From Opisthocomus hoazin (lineage: Eukaryota; Chordata; Aves; Opisthocomiformes; Opisthocomidae), in contig NC_134415.1 in NCBI RefSeq assembly GCF_030867145.1, positions 21,616,417 to 21,680,416 of the forward strand: DNA of 64,000 nucleotides, in the 5' to 3' direction. This document shows, piece after piece, positions 46,801 to 57,200 of the stretch. The position numbers and the translations under genes were made by a program. Under the pieces are notes generated by a model. That model ran no database searches. It was given only the letters and a program-made list of their open reading frames with translations, and was not told the DNA's origin. How positions within the stretch are numbered: the first letter of the stretch is position 1; each line of letters starts with the position of its first letter.

Positions 46801-48948
46801 GTTCAATGGGTCATTAGGGATACTGACTCTGTAGTTAAGGGAACATGAAAAATTCAGAGCCCAGCATCTACCTATACTTCTGAAAACCAAATAAGCAACT
46901 ACAGATTCACCTAATGTAGGTAAAATTTAATGCAGGATCATTGATCACTCAGAGAATTTGATGTAAAAAGACCACTGCGTTAAGAAGCCTCTGTCCATAT
47001 TTTGCGGATATTAGAGTGGTATTTGACTTCATCAGTGGATAAGAAAGTATGACTTCTGTTCCAACTGCATGTTACTGAGTCAGCAGCTGAGGTTGCAGGG
47101 ACTTTTTATTGTTTTGTCCTTTAGACATGTGTAATAGCCTGCAAAATGCTAGAAATAATTTGATTACATTTCATTTAAAAGTTGAAAAGATCCACCTGAA
47201 GCATAAGTTTAGCCAAGGCCACAAACTCATGTGAGTTTTAATTATACACAATATCTTACCATGCCAAAGCATCTCAAGGCTTTTTATAGAAGATCTACAA
47301 TACCATTGTTAAATGAATGCAGACAAGCAAGTCTTTGGTTTGAGAGGCAACAGCCAACAAAAACAATTAGCAGAGACAGAATGTCCAGTAATGGAAGAAT
47401 GAAACAAGGTCAATAAAGAGTACCTAAGGCACCTTGTTTATAGTCATCTTTGCTACACTCCTTAAGACCTCCAAATAATATATAAAACTGCAAATGCTAA
47501 GGAATGTGAAGATGAAACAGCTGAGGAGACTGTGAAGATGAAACAGCAAAGGACAAAATACATTACTCTTATTCCTAGTTAAAATTCCCATGATCAAAGG
47601 ATGTGAATAAATATATTGTGATATAAGCGATAATGAAATAAAGAGAAGAATCAGACTTAGAGGAACCAGTACCATTAAGAGTAAGTTAATTTGATATTAA
47701 TGAATTGCAAGTCAAAGTGCAGTAGGAAAGAAGGCTGGACACTGAGACGTGGATATTTTCTTTAATGTCTAGTGCATTTCTCAGTCTCAAGTACTACAGA
47801 AGGAGGAAATAACCCCCTTAATTTAAAAATTAAAAAAATAGGAGAATGTGGTCTGTACCTGCTTCAGGAACATGCACTGTACAGCAGGAAGTGCAAAATT
47901 GCCCTTGCCAAAAAAAACAAAGGAGAATTTTTAAGAGGGATGGGAATTAGTTTATTCTATAATAAATATTTTTAATCACCAACTTTGAGACTTTCATCAA
48001 ACGCAGTACGTCGCTGACTGGTAATATAAGCTAAGTCTCAGGACAGACTGATTAAGTTTTGTTTCGGCCTTTCCTCCCTACAAATCAATACCAATTAAAA
48101 AAAAAAACAGGGGGTGAGGGGTGAAGAATCCCATTACTTCTTTGCCTCAGCACTAGATGGTTTGTGAAAGTGAGTCAGCTGTATTGAGTCAGTTCCCTGC
48201 TCTTATACTAGGAAATAGAGCTTATAATCAAAGCTCTCTAATATAACTGGCTTACTACGTGTTTTGCTGAACTGGGTGCAAGATGTTATCTATGTTCCCT
48301 TCCTACTGCTACAGAGGGAAATTCATCCCTTTGCCTCCTTGTCAAGACCAAAAGAAAGAAAAACCTTGTATCCGTCTCAGTCTCTGGCCTTATTTGAATA
48401 TTAGTTCATTTATACACACCTCTAAAAGTTTCAGAATGCCATGAGAGACTGGAAGGAGAAATTGCCAAGAAACCTGTTGGTTTCCAAACGTACGCAGCAG
48501 AACAGGAAGGCAGGTTAGCTGAACACATCGGGGGATGTAAATACTTCTAATTTTTTCACATAGCTTTGGGAATATCAAACTAAAGTCTGCAACAGCCAGA
48601 AGCCTGGTTACATTTTAATGCATATGAATTAAAAACTGTACAACAGCATTTAGTGTTCAAGAAGATGATTGTTACACTTTTGGCTTTTTTAGGAAAGCAC
48701 ATTAAGCTCTAAAGTAGAATGAGACTGTACTGTCTTTCAGTACCTAGATTACACTGAGAATTTGTGCTCACGTAGTACAAAAAACCACAGACATTTTCCT
48801 CATCGTCTGCTTTTACCTTGCGTTCCTCCCTCAGGTATGGCCCATCTCCTGTTCCCTCGGAGCTACCTTTGGCTACGTGGCTGGTCTGATTATTGCACCT
48901 CTGTGGATACACTGGAACCGGAAGCAGCTTACATACAAAAGCAGATAA
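28585..48948 (+). CDS. PIGF: PIGF, GPI-anchor biosynthesis class F protein, complete, 5 coding exons
   Basis: Coding exons 28585-28812, 30477-30568, 31462-31578, 37087-37195 and 48835-48948 splice in frame to 660 nt, 219 aa plus TAA, the same length as human PIGF. All introns are GT-AG. The product is a hydrophobic ER membrane protein with about six membrane segments (near residues 9-31, 38-62, 82-103, 109-132, 152-174 and 184-206). Diagnostic stretches are LYGAPLIE, LCMLGPNVQAW, PIPLDWDRPWQVWPISC and the end WNRKQLTYKSR. Family knowledge: PIGF partners and stabilises PIGO and PIGG, which add ethanolamine phosphate to mannose 3 and mannose 2 of the GPI core. The N-terminus (residues 2-8) is the most diverged part, as usual. 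The promoter is shared with CRIPT and the 3' end converges on RHOQ. Intron 4 alone is 11.6 kb, over half of the gene. Confidence 0.97.
30477..30568 (+). CDS. PIGF: PIGF coding exon 2
   Basis: Acceptor CTCTTTTTTTAG, donor GTAAGT; 92 nt encoding ISRFLKCCIYFFMSC to VLYGAPLI, third membrane segment, ends phase 2. Confidence 0.95.
31462..31578 (+). CDS. PIGF: PIGF coding exon 3
   Basis: Acceptor TTCTTTGTAG, donor GTAAGT; 117 nt encoding SVTETFLFAVLLSTFTTLQC to RVFSKN with split codons at both ends; fourth membrane segment. Confidence 0.95.
33811..33864. repeat. Perfect 25-bp inverted repeat with 4-nt spacer
   Basis: Left arm 33811-33835 (AACTTCTAATAAAGTTACTG then CAAGA) is the exact reverse complement of 33840-33864; spacer TCAG. 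It lies in PIGF intron 3. A 7-bp direct repeat CCTCTAG flanks it (33798-33804 and 33872-33878). Transcribed RNA would fold into a fully paired hairpin. Confidence 0.95.
34658..34982 (-). mobile_element. CR1 fragment, 3' end, in PIGF intron 3
   Basis: Reads on the plus strand AATCATAGGATGG, GGTTGGAAGGGACCTT, AACCTGTTCCAGTGG and CCCTTGTCCTATCACTAC, the reverse complement of the CR1 3' region. About 325 bp, well preserved, antisense to PIGF. Confidence 0.93.
36168..36232 (+). mobile_element. Possible ancient MIR-type core SINE remnant
   Basis: GGAGCAGGGATTTGAACCCG then GTTCTCCTGTCTCAGAACTG and TGCCCTA matches the order of the 3' part of amniote MIR elements (gatttgaaccc, ctcctg, ctcc, gtgccct). 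The tRNA-like look comes from the same segment. Short and diverged; needs a profile search. Confidence 0.4.
37087..37195 (+). CDS. PIGF: PIGF coding exon 4
   Basis: Acceptor TTTCTACAG, donor GTTAGT; 109 nt encoding ATSIWESSLQITTMCSILGA to LDWDRPWQ, ends phase 0; fifth membrane segment and the conserved PIPLDW loop. Confidence 0.95.
39200..41142 (-). other. Cluster of broken protein-like frames, unassigned
   Basis: Minus-strand frames at 40930-41142 (70 aa), 40008-40232 (74 aa) and 39200-39529 (109 aa) have ordinary protein composition, for example SLAELKAGLPGQLLKVPGQD and DKLRYLRFLQVLCC. They are separated by stops and apparent frame changes. The last ends at an AATAAA. I do not recognise a family. 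It could be a decayed retrocopy or chance. Confidence 0.15.
40717..40734. repeat. A18 homopolymer
   Basis: Eighteen consecutive A in PIGF intron 4, followed by CCCACAACACC. No recognisable retroposon body precedes it. Confidence 0.9.
48835..48948 (+). CDS. PIGF: PIGF coding exon 5 and stop
   Basis: Acceptor GTTCCTCCCTCAG, then VWPISCSLGATFGYVAGLII, the last membrane segment, and a basic tail ending KSR and TAA at 48946-48948. Confidence 0.96.
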   Translation, partial: VWPISCSLGATFGYVAGLIIAPLWIHWNRKQLTYKSR

Positions 48949-49097
48949 CTGGAGCAAAGAGAGACAAGGTATTTCTTTGTGCAGATTCCATACAGACTGT
49001 GCAAAAGTTGGGGTTTTTAAAAGATATATATACGCGTAGTCAAAGCAGAAGACTATCCAAATTCATTTAGAGTATTTCAGGCCAAGCATCTCCACTC

Positions 49098-49103
49098 AAT
49101 AAA
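49098..49103 (+). terminator. PIGF: PIGF proximal poly(A) signal
   Basis: AATAAA 150 nt past the PIGF stop. A second AATAAA at 49187-49192 looks stronger because TG-rich DNA follows it. Confidence 0.5.
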
Positions 49104-49186
49104 ATCACATAGATGCCGTTTCAACACGGTGCAGTTTTTGCTTCCTCTAGACTATGTAACCCTGAGAGATTGTACCTTCCAGTCTG

Positions 49187-49192
49187 AATAAA
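49187..49192 (+). terminator. PIGF: PIGF distal poly(A) signal
   Basis: AATAAA followed by ATATTTGT and then a GT-rich stretch (GATGTGGTGG), the usual downstream element. Cleavage would fall near 49205-49215, giving a 3' UTR of about 260 nt. Confidence 0.6.
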
Positions 49193-49243
49193 ATATTTGT
49201 AACAGATGTGGTGGCTTCTTATTACAAGTTCGTCGATGCTGAT

Positions 49244-49249
49244 TTTATT
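49244..49249 (-). terminator. RHOQ: Candidate RHOQ poly(A) signal
   Basis: AATAAA on the minus strand (in GGAATAAAATC) about 140 nt past the RHOQ stop, the first canonical hexamer. Cleavage would fall near 49220-49230, almost touching the PIGF 3' end from the other side. Confidence 0.5.
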
Positions 49250-49387
49250 CCTCTGGATTTCACTGGTTGTAGAAGGCAGAATCGTAGTTTTAGCTTTCAA
49301 ACCTGTAGCAAGTTTGCTGTGTACTTAATGCATTGCATTTTAATTCAGTAGAATTTCACAGTAAGCCTGGCCATTGTCAAATGTATC

Positions 49388-49543
49388 TCACGTGATCAAG
49401 CAGCAGTTTATGCATCTTGAGCCTATTCTCTTCTTCACTGTGTGTTTCTTTGGAGTTAGAATGGCTATAATAGCTTCATCAAAAACGGTCTTCAGTCCTT
49501 TCTGTGTTAAAGCTGAACACTCCACATAGCAGTAGGCTCCTAT
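49388..49543 (-). CDS. RHOQ: RHOQ coding exon 5 and stop
   Basis: Acceptor TTTCTTGACAG; 156 nt encoding [20 protein letters not shown] to [11 protein letters not shown] and TGA (49390-49388). Carries the G5 motif, polybasic region, palmitoylation cysteines and CAAX box. Confidence 0.97.
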   Translation of the reverse strand: MGAYCYVECSALTQKGLKTVFDEAIIAILTPKKHTVKKRIGSRCINCCLIT

Positions 49544-51290
49544 CTGTCAAGAAAATAAGGTAATTCAATAGCAATATTCCAGCTATTCAGTTCTATCTGT
49601 GCAGTTCCGCTGTTTTTTTTTCTGTAGTGACACCACAGTGTGTGTTTGTGATCTAGAAAAGTTACCTGAATGTGCTTGCCCCTGTAGGAGAAAAGAAGAT
49701 TTATCGTTTGGCCAAAGATCTGAAATGTATTTAAGTTGATTTGGTTTATAAAGGAAGCATGTTAAATAAGCTCTTCGATTGGCAGTGGTATCCTAAGGTA
49801 TTTTTGATAACTGAACAGCAAAAAAGAATTACAGAATTACATGACCAGTTTATGTTTCAAAAATAAGACTCTATAAATAAGCGTCCTGATCAGCATTATC
49901 CACACAGTGTGATAAAATGGTAGTATAACATTCTCAAATAATTTCTTAAAGATGCTTCCAACATTTTGCTTGAGCAGGAGAGGCCCCTTCCAACCTCAAC
50001 CACTCTGTGATTTTAATTTTCTCTGACTAATGCTTATGTAGTTTTTACGAGTGTCTACGCAGAAAGTTAGAACTATTACTAACAGGGAAGTGCTGTTACA
50101 CAGTTCTGCTTGTTAGCTGTACTCAACGATGTAAGTAAATGTTGTTAACTGGTAACCAGTCATAAGGTTTCATACGTTGACTGGTAGAAGAATTGGGCAA
50201 AGTGGTAAAGGAAGAAAAAAGTCAATGGGAAATGGGGTATTTTGCTTCTTTGCTAGTTGGCTTCATTTACGATTATCCAGTTTACCTCTTTCGCTAACTT
50301 CTGTCCTTGCTCCATAGATATGGGCTTCTCTTTCATATCATTCAGTCTTGCCAGAGTTTTTGGGTCATCACGAAGATCAATCTAGCAAGAAAGATTGCAG
50401 TCATGTTGGAATACTAACAAAAGTCAGCAGGCTCTATGATGCCCTCTTTTTAAAGCAGAATTGCTTATTTAATGGAGTATTACATGTATAAAAATCAGTC
50501 GTCATGATTCAGATTGCGGACCCTTCCTGATCCAAAAGTCCTGGAAATTTAAGCTGTGAACTACTACCTTTAATACAGAAGGAACAAACGTTTATCTTGT
50601 AATTCAGCTTTTCAATTAGATGTGATCATCTCAGAATACCAGAAAGTATATTCACCACTGGCAGAAAGATTAACCCAAACATAATACCAACATGTGGGCC
50701 ACTTTGTAACTGAAGCCCAGTCCACTGCCCACAAGAGGCAAGAGGAAATTGTCTCACTTCTCCCCTTGCTCCTTTGCTTCAGCAAATACCGGATATGACT
50801 AATAATTGCAGACCCAAGTAATTTCAGTAACATGGGTATGAAGAGACAGTTTTATTCTGTAAGTCCCATGACTTTTAGAAAGTTGAATAGAGGGATGCAG
50901 CCAATCTTGCCGCCTTGTTGTCAATGCATACATTTTAACAAAATGGAGGTAGCTCGTTAGAGAACACCACAGACCTACATTCTTCTGCCACTTGTTAGGG
51001 TGGTTCCTCCAAAGCCAGAGGGAGGTGCTGCTCAGGTCCTGTCGGGCCTGAACTTCCAGCCCAAAGAAAAGCCACCATACAATGACCTTAATTGTATAAA
51101 TAAAGGAGAACAGAACCAGATATACCTGTGTTCCTACTAGTAAAAAGGGAACGTTAGGTGCATATTCCTTCAACTCCGGTACCCACTCTTCCTTCACATT
51201 TTGAAATGAAGCAGGGTTTACCACTGAGAAGCAGATAAGGAAGACATCGGTCATAGGATAAGATAAAGGTCTCAGACGATCATAGTCTTC
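49388..51290 (-). CDS. RHOQ: RHOQ (TC10) Rho GTPase, 5' partial, last 3 exons
   Basis: Exons 51126-51290, 50286-50381 and 49388-49543 splice in frame to 138 C-terminal residues and TGA. Human RHOQ has 205 aa, so 67 N-terminal residues (P-loop, switch I, DTAGQ) are missing. The part present begins right after DTAGQ with [12 protein letters not shown] (switch II) and has the Rho-type G4 motif GTQID across an exon junction and the G5 motif ECSAL. The C-terminus has a basic run (PKKHTVKKR), CINCC cysteines for palmitoylation and the CAAX box CLIT. That tail distinguishes RHOQ from its paralogue RHOJ and from CDC42. Family knowledge: TC10 acts at lipid-raft membranes in exocytosis, insulin-stimulated GLUT4 traffic and neurite growth. 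Exons 1-2 were not found up to 64000 and probably lie outside; a sequence gap is the alternative. Confidence 0.97.
49969..50014 (+). mobile_element. CR1 3' tail remnant in RHOQ intron
   Basis: TTGAGCAGGAGAGGCCCCTT then CCAACCTCAACCACTCTGTG resembles the last 45 bp of CR1. It sits between the last two RHOQ exons. Confidence 0.6.
50286..50381 (-). CDS. RHOQ: RHOQ coding exon 4
   Basis: Acceptor TTTCTTGCTAG, donor GTAAAC; 96 nt encoding [20 protein letters not shown] to QKLAKE. Human CV before EQGQ reads SM here. Confidence 0.95.
51126..51290 (-). CDS. RHOQ: RHOQ coding exon 3 (by human numbering)
   Basis: Acceptor TTTCTTTCTCAG, donor GTATAT; 165 nt, phase 0 at both ends. Encodes [20 protein letters not shown] to PFLLVGTQ. 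Confidence 0.96.
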
Positions 51291-54200
51291 CTGAGAAAGA
51301 AAAATTATGTTATCTGCAATATTAAATTGTTGCTTGTATTTTGTTAATTTTAACATTTATATTCAGAAACTGTATGCATATTTCAGTAATTTCGCTGAAG
51401 CAAACTTTCTGAATGTTTACATCTATTCCAGGTAAGTGTGACTGTCAGAGCAAAATCTGCATATGAGGGTAATTATATGTGAATGTAAATATAAAAAATC
51501 CTGTGTGTTAATACTGATAGAAACTTACTTCTGTACAAGAGTATACAGGAGACTACCCTTTAAAAAGTTTTCACTTAAAGAAGAAAAAGAAAGGCTTATG
51601 ATTCAAACGTACATGCAGATCAAAGGTTAGCGTTTGTCTGACCAAAGAGAAATACGCAGATGTCAGTGCTGTAGGTCCATCCATGTTATACAAATCTAGG
51701 CGAAATTAAGGCTATTTAACGCACTTAAATTTGCTGTTTTGGATCATACGTAGAGGTGATATTTAAGTCCCTCAGAATTTTGTTTCTGTCTCTTAGTAAC
51801 CTTACTGTCCTGTTGCAATGATCAGGGCAGATGAAGTAAGGATCAGAAGGGACCTCTTTTGTCCAGATTTTGCTTTCTGTAAGCAAGCCCAGCACAGAGT
51901 GGGGAAGGAACAAAAATTAAAGACCAATAATGCTATCAGAGGAACAGTAATACCTTTTTTTTTTATTTTTGGAGGAAGGGGGTAGTGTGAAAAGATTGTT
52001 ACTTAGAGCCATAGCATTTAAAGCCACCAGTCCTGCTGCCAGGGCATATGATACCCTGGCAACAGAGGTACCTAGGAGCATTGTCCCTACTGTAAAACAG
52101 AGTCCCTGTACCAAGAGAGAAAGTGGATTTTGCCATATTTTATAGCTAAGAGCAGGAGGGAGCACACCCCAGCTTGTCTCTGCAAGGCTTCCTGTGGTCT
52201 ATGGCAGTGAACCAATGCTCTACCATTCCTACCTTTTTTTTTTTTTTAAACATAGTTAACTAAGACTGAGCCCAGGCACTGAAGAGACAGCAAGGACTGC
52301 TGGTTTTATGCCTTCTCTTCCACAATAAACACCAGTTTATTATGGCTGCTGCAGCAGCCTCCCTCTTCCCCATGCAAGCTCCCCATCTTAATTAATCTCA
52401 CAAATATTGGAACGATTTGTTCATTAAATGTAGAGACAGAAATGTAATTCAACTCCATGTTTGAAACGAGCCAGAAAATTAAATCTTTGTTTCCTTGGCA
52501 ACTGATTATTAACCTATAGTGGCACCCTCAAAAAAACCCTTCATTGATTAATTGTTAAGTTTTAAAGACGGTGTCACTAGAATTTCAGAAAACTTGTGAG
52601 AATTTCCTCAGAACAGTGTCTGCTAGATCCATCTTTTCATTCGGAAGTCAACAGCTATGCGAAGAGGGCTGTTATCCTCATTGTAAAATGGAGAAAAGAC
52701 TTACGAGAACAAGCACTGCAGGAAATTCTGCACCAGCAAGGAGGCCAAGTGGCCAATACTCTTCAGTGTCTATTTACACAATATTCTTATTTGTAATCCC
52801 TATTCTCATGTGCCATTTTGATTATATGCTCTACTGCCAGTCTTGTATAGTCAACAGTTTTGTCAATAAGCTAGAGCATGCCTAGCTGTAAACACAGGCT
52901 CCCAATTTCACAACCACAGTAACTGACACTGCTGTGAAACTACAACATTTGACAGGTGTCTCTGAAGATCCGTTGTCTCCCTGCTAGTGTCAGGCTCCTA
53001 GCCTGTTTCAAAAGAAAAAAACTAGTAACTGTGTCTTTTCCACATCTGTGGACATTCCTCATAGAAGGCAGAAATAACTTCCAAAAAATCACGACAGCAA
53101 CCTGAAACTATTTAGCATTCAGTTCTTTTTTTAAGCATGTATTTTGTGTTCACTTCTGCTACTCAATGTAGTTAGATCCTGCTCAGGGTTGCCACTCTGT
53201 TTTCTAGGGTGGAGATCAAAATCCTAAAAGAAGCTTCCCAACTGCAAATTACACTGGTCCCTGGAGTACAAAATCTGCATGCAAGAACATTCAGGCAGAT
53301 CCATCAGTTGCTCTCAAATTCAGCTCTACCAGATCGTACTCAGGGTATTACTGAAAAAGTTCTCTTTAAAAAAAAAAAAAAAAAATCTAGTGTAAAGTCA
53401 TCATTTACTCCTACTGTCACTACACTCAACATTTTCTAAAAGTCTCACACCTGGGTTACAATTATTAAGAGCATTGTCTGCATTAAATATTGGAATGGAG
53501 AAAACATTGAATTGTCACCATAAATTACTGTTAGTCCGTTGACCTTAAAATACCTCTTAGTTAACCCATTTCAAATCACAGACGGACCTTTTATTCATAG
53601 CAAATACTAATCATTTTCTGATCTCAAAGCTGAGTTACATTTGCATGGTTGACTTCGAAACTTTCATATTTAGTGTATCTTTTCAAATCTCCTTGGCTAC
53701 AAGTCCTTGTACGTTTAGCCACATCGTGGTACTGCACCTTACTTCCCAAGTATTCACCAGCAGTCATCTGGCAGTGAGCAACGTCGCCGCTTTTTAAGGC
53801 GTGTGTGTTGCTGAACTCTTTTCCTGTCCCTGCATCTATTTATAAGCCTTTTGATTTATACCCTGTCCCATCTGCACTGGCAAGCTGTGGGTCCATCCTG
53901 TGTAATTAAGAAGTTAAACTGAAGGCAAGTACAGTGTGATTGGATACATCATGTACCACGGCCAAAGATGTACGTGGTATTCCCTACAGTGACTTCACTG
54001 CATTTCTGCTCACTTAAATTAACAGACTTCGACTATACCCACCAATGCTGCTGTTTGTTTGAAACAAGTCGGTGCTGTCAGGCTCTCCTTTGAACCTTGT
54101 CTGTGCTACGAAAATTAGGTTTGTATTGATACTAAGAATAGCAGGTAATTCTAAGACTCATGATTATGCTGGTCCTGGGTCCTCCTAAGAGAGGCCTTGG

Positions 54201-57200
54201 CTTAAATGTTACCACCATCGAGTAGAGCATCTGCGCTTAAAGACAGCTTCTGCTCCCCAGCAGCCCCTCAGAAATCACACTCAAACCTGAAAACTTTCTC
54301 TGATGTGTTGGGCCTAAGTAACTGCTGCGCTTGGTGGAAGAATCTGAAATACCAAATGAATTTAGACTGAATATTAGAGAAGCCTGGAAAAATCCGATTG
54401 CTTCAAGTATAATTTATTTCCTGAATCTAGGCTAAGGGAAATAAATGTAGTTTATTCTAAAATTAAATGCAATGGCAAAATCTAATCATACTAGCCAGTC
54501 AACATAAATTCCAATTTGAGTGCATGTGCACACCACACCGTACAGCAATTAGACTTCCAATCTAACTGGGGGAGGCACTGCATGTGTATTTAGGCATTAA
54601 AAATATTTCAAGAATTTAACTGGAATATTTTAAGAATGTGAATAAGGTGGGCAAGAAGGCTACTAAGGATCAAAATACACAGTACCAGTCTCAAAAACTC
54701 CAGGCTGAAATAGTGAAATGGCTCGGTCTCCCAACATACTCTGGACTTTAAACCAAAATTGTTTGATGTTTGCTGAAGCGATGAATACAAATAGAAAAAC
54801 ATCATGAAAATACGAGAGTTGTAATAACTTTAAACAAATTGGATGCAAGTATGTTGGCTTAATTAATGTTATATGGAGCTGTGATCCCTATAAAAGATAC
54901 TACCTTACAGCAGGACTGTCCATCATTTACCTACTATCTCTGGTAACCCAGGACAGGGCCAACACAGAACAGACATGGGAAAGGAGATGAGACGGGGGAA
55001 CTAATGACTTGTCTTCTCAGCTAAAAACTGGAAAGGACTGTTTGGGGTTTTTTTTTTGTTTTTAAGAGGGGAGATTGGAAATTCAGACTTTCAAATTCTT
55101 ATCACGCCCTAGTTTTGACAGTCTGCAGGTAGGTAGCATTGCCTTCATCTTGGCTCCTTAAAATCTCTCCTTTGGGTCTCTTTTTCCATGTTACAGTACC
55201 AAGTAATCTGGCCCTCTGCTGACTTTCTGCTGCCTTGTACTTGAATACTGAATCACTGATTTTCACTGTATTTTGGATGTTCAGGTGGATTTGTTTTAAC
55301 GTGTCCAAAATTGAGCTACTTCTTTTCCTGACATTTACCTGCTCGTATTGCCATGCTGCAGCATTATATTCTCCTTCATTTCCAGGGTTTGCTCAGACTA
55401 AAAGCAGCATCCAGTGCCATATTTCAAGTTGTACAATTGATTTTGACCTAATACTTTTGCCCAGTTCCATGGATTTCAGCTAGTTAAAAACACACAAATT
55501 GTATTCCTAACTCTGCCACTGACACAATATGTAGCCCTAAGCAAATTATTATCCTCTCTACTTGCATCTTCCCATCTGCAGGGGTTTGCTAGCTTAATAA
55601 TGCATTAGTCTTTGCAAAGCACTCCAAAAGCCGTTGATGTACATAGCTTATGTGCAGTGGGATATTTTTTAAAAAATAAACTAAGACAAAGTGAAGTCTA
55701 ATAATTTCGGGACAACCTTCTTGACCCACAAAAAGCATTATCTCCTTGTATTTATTAGAAAACTGAACTAAGAGGTGCAGGCATACTGAGTTCCCATAGC
55801 CCCTGTAGCTCCCCTGTTTTACGGTATCGCGCTCCTCCCTGCCCGTGTTAAAGGGATGAGGACAGAGGTCCTTACCCCTCTCTGGGCAATGTGAGACCAC
55901 AGGCCTCCTTCTCCTCCGGACTGGTATTAGGGTCTCTCTATCCAATTCGGAGAGAGGAAAGGCAATTAGAGGAGTCACCTTTGCACTCCATACCTTCCCA
56001 CGTCTTGACCAAGACCTTTGAGGAAATTCATACCTCTCACATCTGCTGTTAACAGCTAACAAAGAAGATGTTAACCTAGATCTGTTTGCTTCATTTTTTT
56101 TCCCTTGCAGATATGAGGGCTAGCGTCTTTAGGCAAACAGGAGAAACCAAATTGTGGTATGTCATTAACATTGTGGCAGGCGCCCTGAGCAAGGTGTGTC
56201 ATGCTTATGTTTTAATCCAGGCCCAGTAGTTTGATGGAACCGAAGTAGTTCATTATGTTATGTGTTTTGCAGCTGAGGAACAAAATTTTAAGGATACATC
56301 TCCAGTTACATCACACTGACATACTCTTATAAACAAAAGGATAAGCCTATTTCTTATCTATTCTGAGAAGCTATAAAGTGGATGAGAGGGAACAAAATAA
56401 AGCTCACACCACTGGAAAAAAAGATGGAGCTCAACAACTCTAGGTTTGTGATGTCTGTGTTAGCAACCATCTGTTGCTTTCACAGCTTACAACAGCAGTC
56501 GTAAGAGGAGGTTCTCACTCCCAGCCATCTGTTTCCAGAGGGGAAGCCAAAAATAGACATCAGTCAGAGTTGCTAGAGGAATCCAGCCTTCATGCAGTGA
56601 AGGGTCATCGCTGCCGCTGCTCAAAGGGTCTCAGTGAGGCACACGTGTAACTAGCTGGTTTCTGCGGAACAAAATCCCAGCTAAAAGTCCAAGTTCTAAC
56701 CTATTTCATAGTAGGGCTTGGTAATGACCGTTGAAAGCCCTCTCTCAATATGAATTGCCATGCTTTAATTTTTGAGGTGCATTTCAAAACTATCCTTCAA
56801 GACTGCATTTTTCATAGTTTTCTACCCTGAAAATAAATTTCCGTTTCAGAAGGCCCCCTGCAATGTTTCGGGAAAGGTTAACGAGAGAACCGTAACGACT
56901 GTTGTGTCTAACATGTGCCCCACGGACTTCGTAACAGCTCACCATTACCCCAGTGGGCGCATCCTACTGTCTCCCCCAGACTATCTGGAATTAAAGGCCG
57001 ATCTGCAGCTTTGCCGTAAGCCCCAGGCAGTGCCCCCGAGAGCCCCTGCCTCCTTCAGCAGCCCCTCAGGAAACGGAGCTCAGCCCTCTGAACCACCCTG
57101 CGGCTTCTGATCCCACGCGGCGCTCAGGTCGGGGAGGAGAGGGAGGGAAGTGGCACGAACTGCCCCCTTCCAAGCACAAATTGCTTCCCTGGCTAAAAAA

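Larger units (their letters stand above)
37196..48834. other. PIGF: PIGF intron 4
   Basis: 11.6 kb and largely free of recognisable repeats. It contains antisense protein-like blocks between 39200 and 41142 (see findings) and an A18 run. No nested gene was recognised. Confidence 0.75.

Noticed and set aside
49388..51290. RHOJ or CDC42 as alternatives for the GTPase
   Set aside because: The tail PKKHTVKKR...CINCCLIT is that of RHOQ; RHOJ and CDC42 end differently.
51725..52165. Adjacent 62-aa and 82-aa minus-strand frames, the second rather hydrophobic
   Set aside because: No recognisable family, no good splice sites, different frames; treated as chance.
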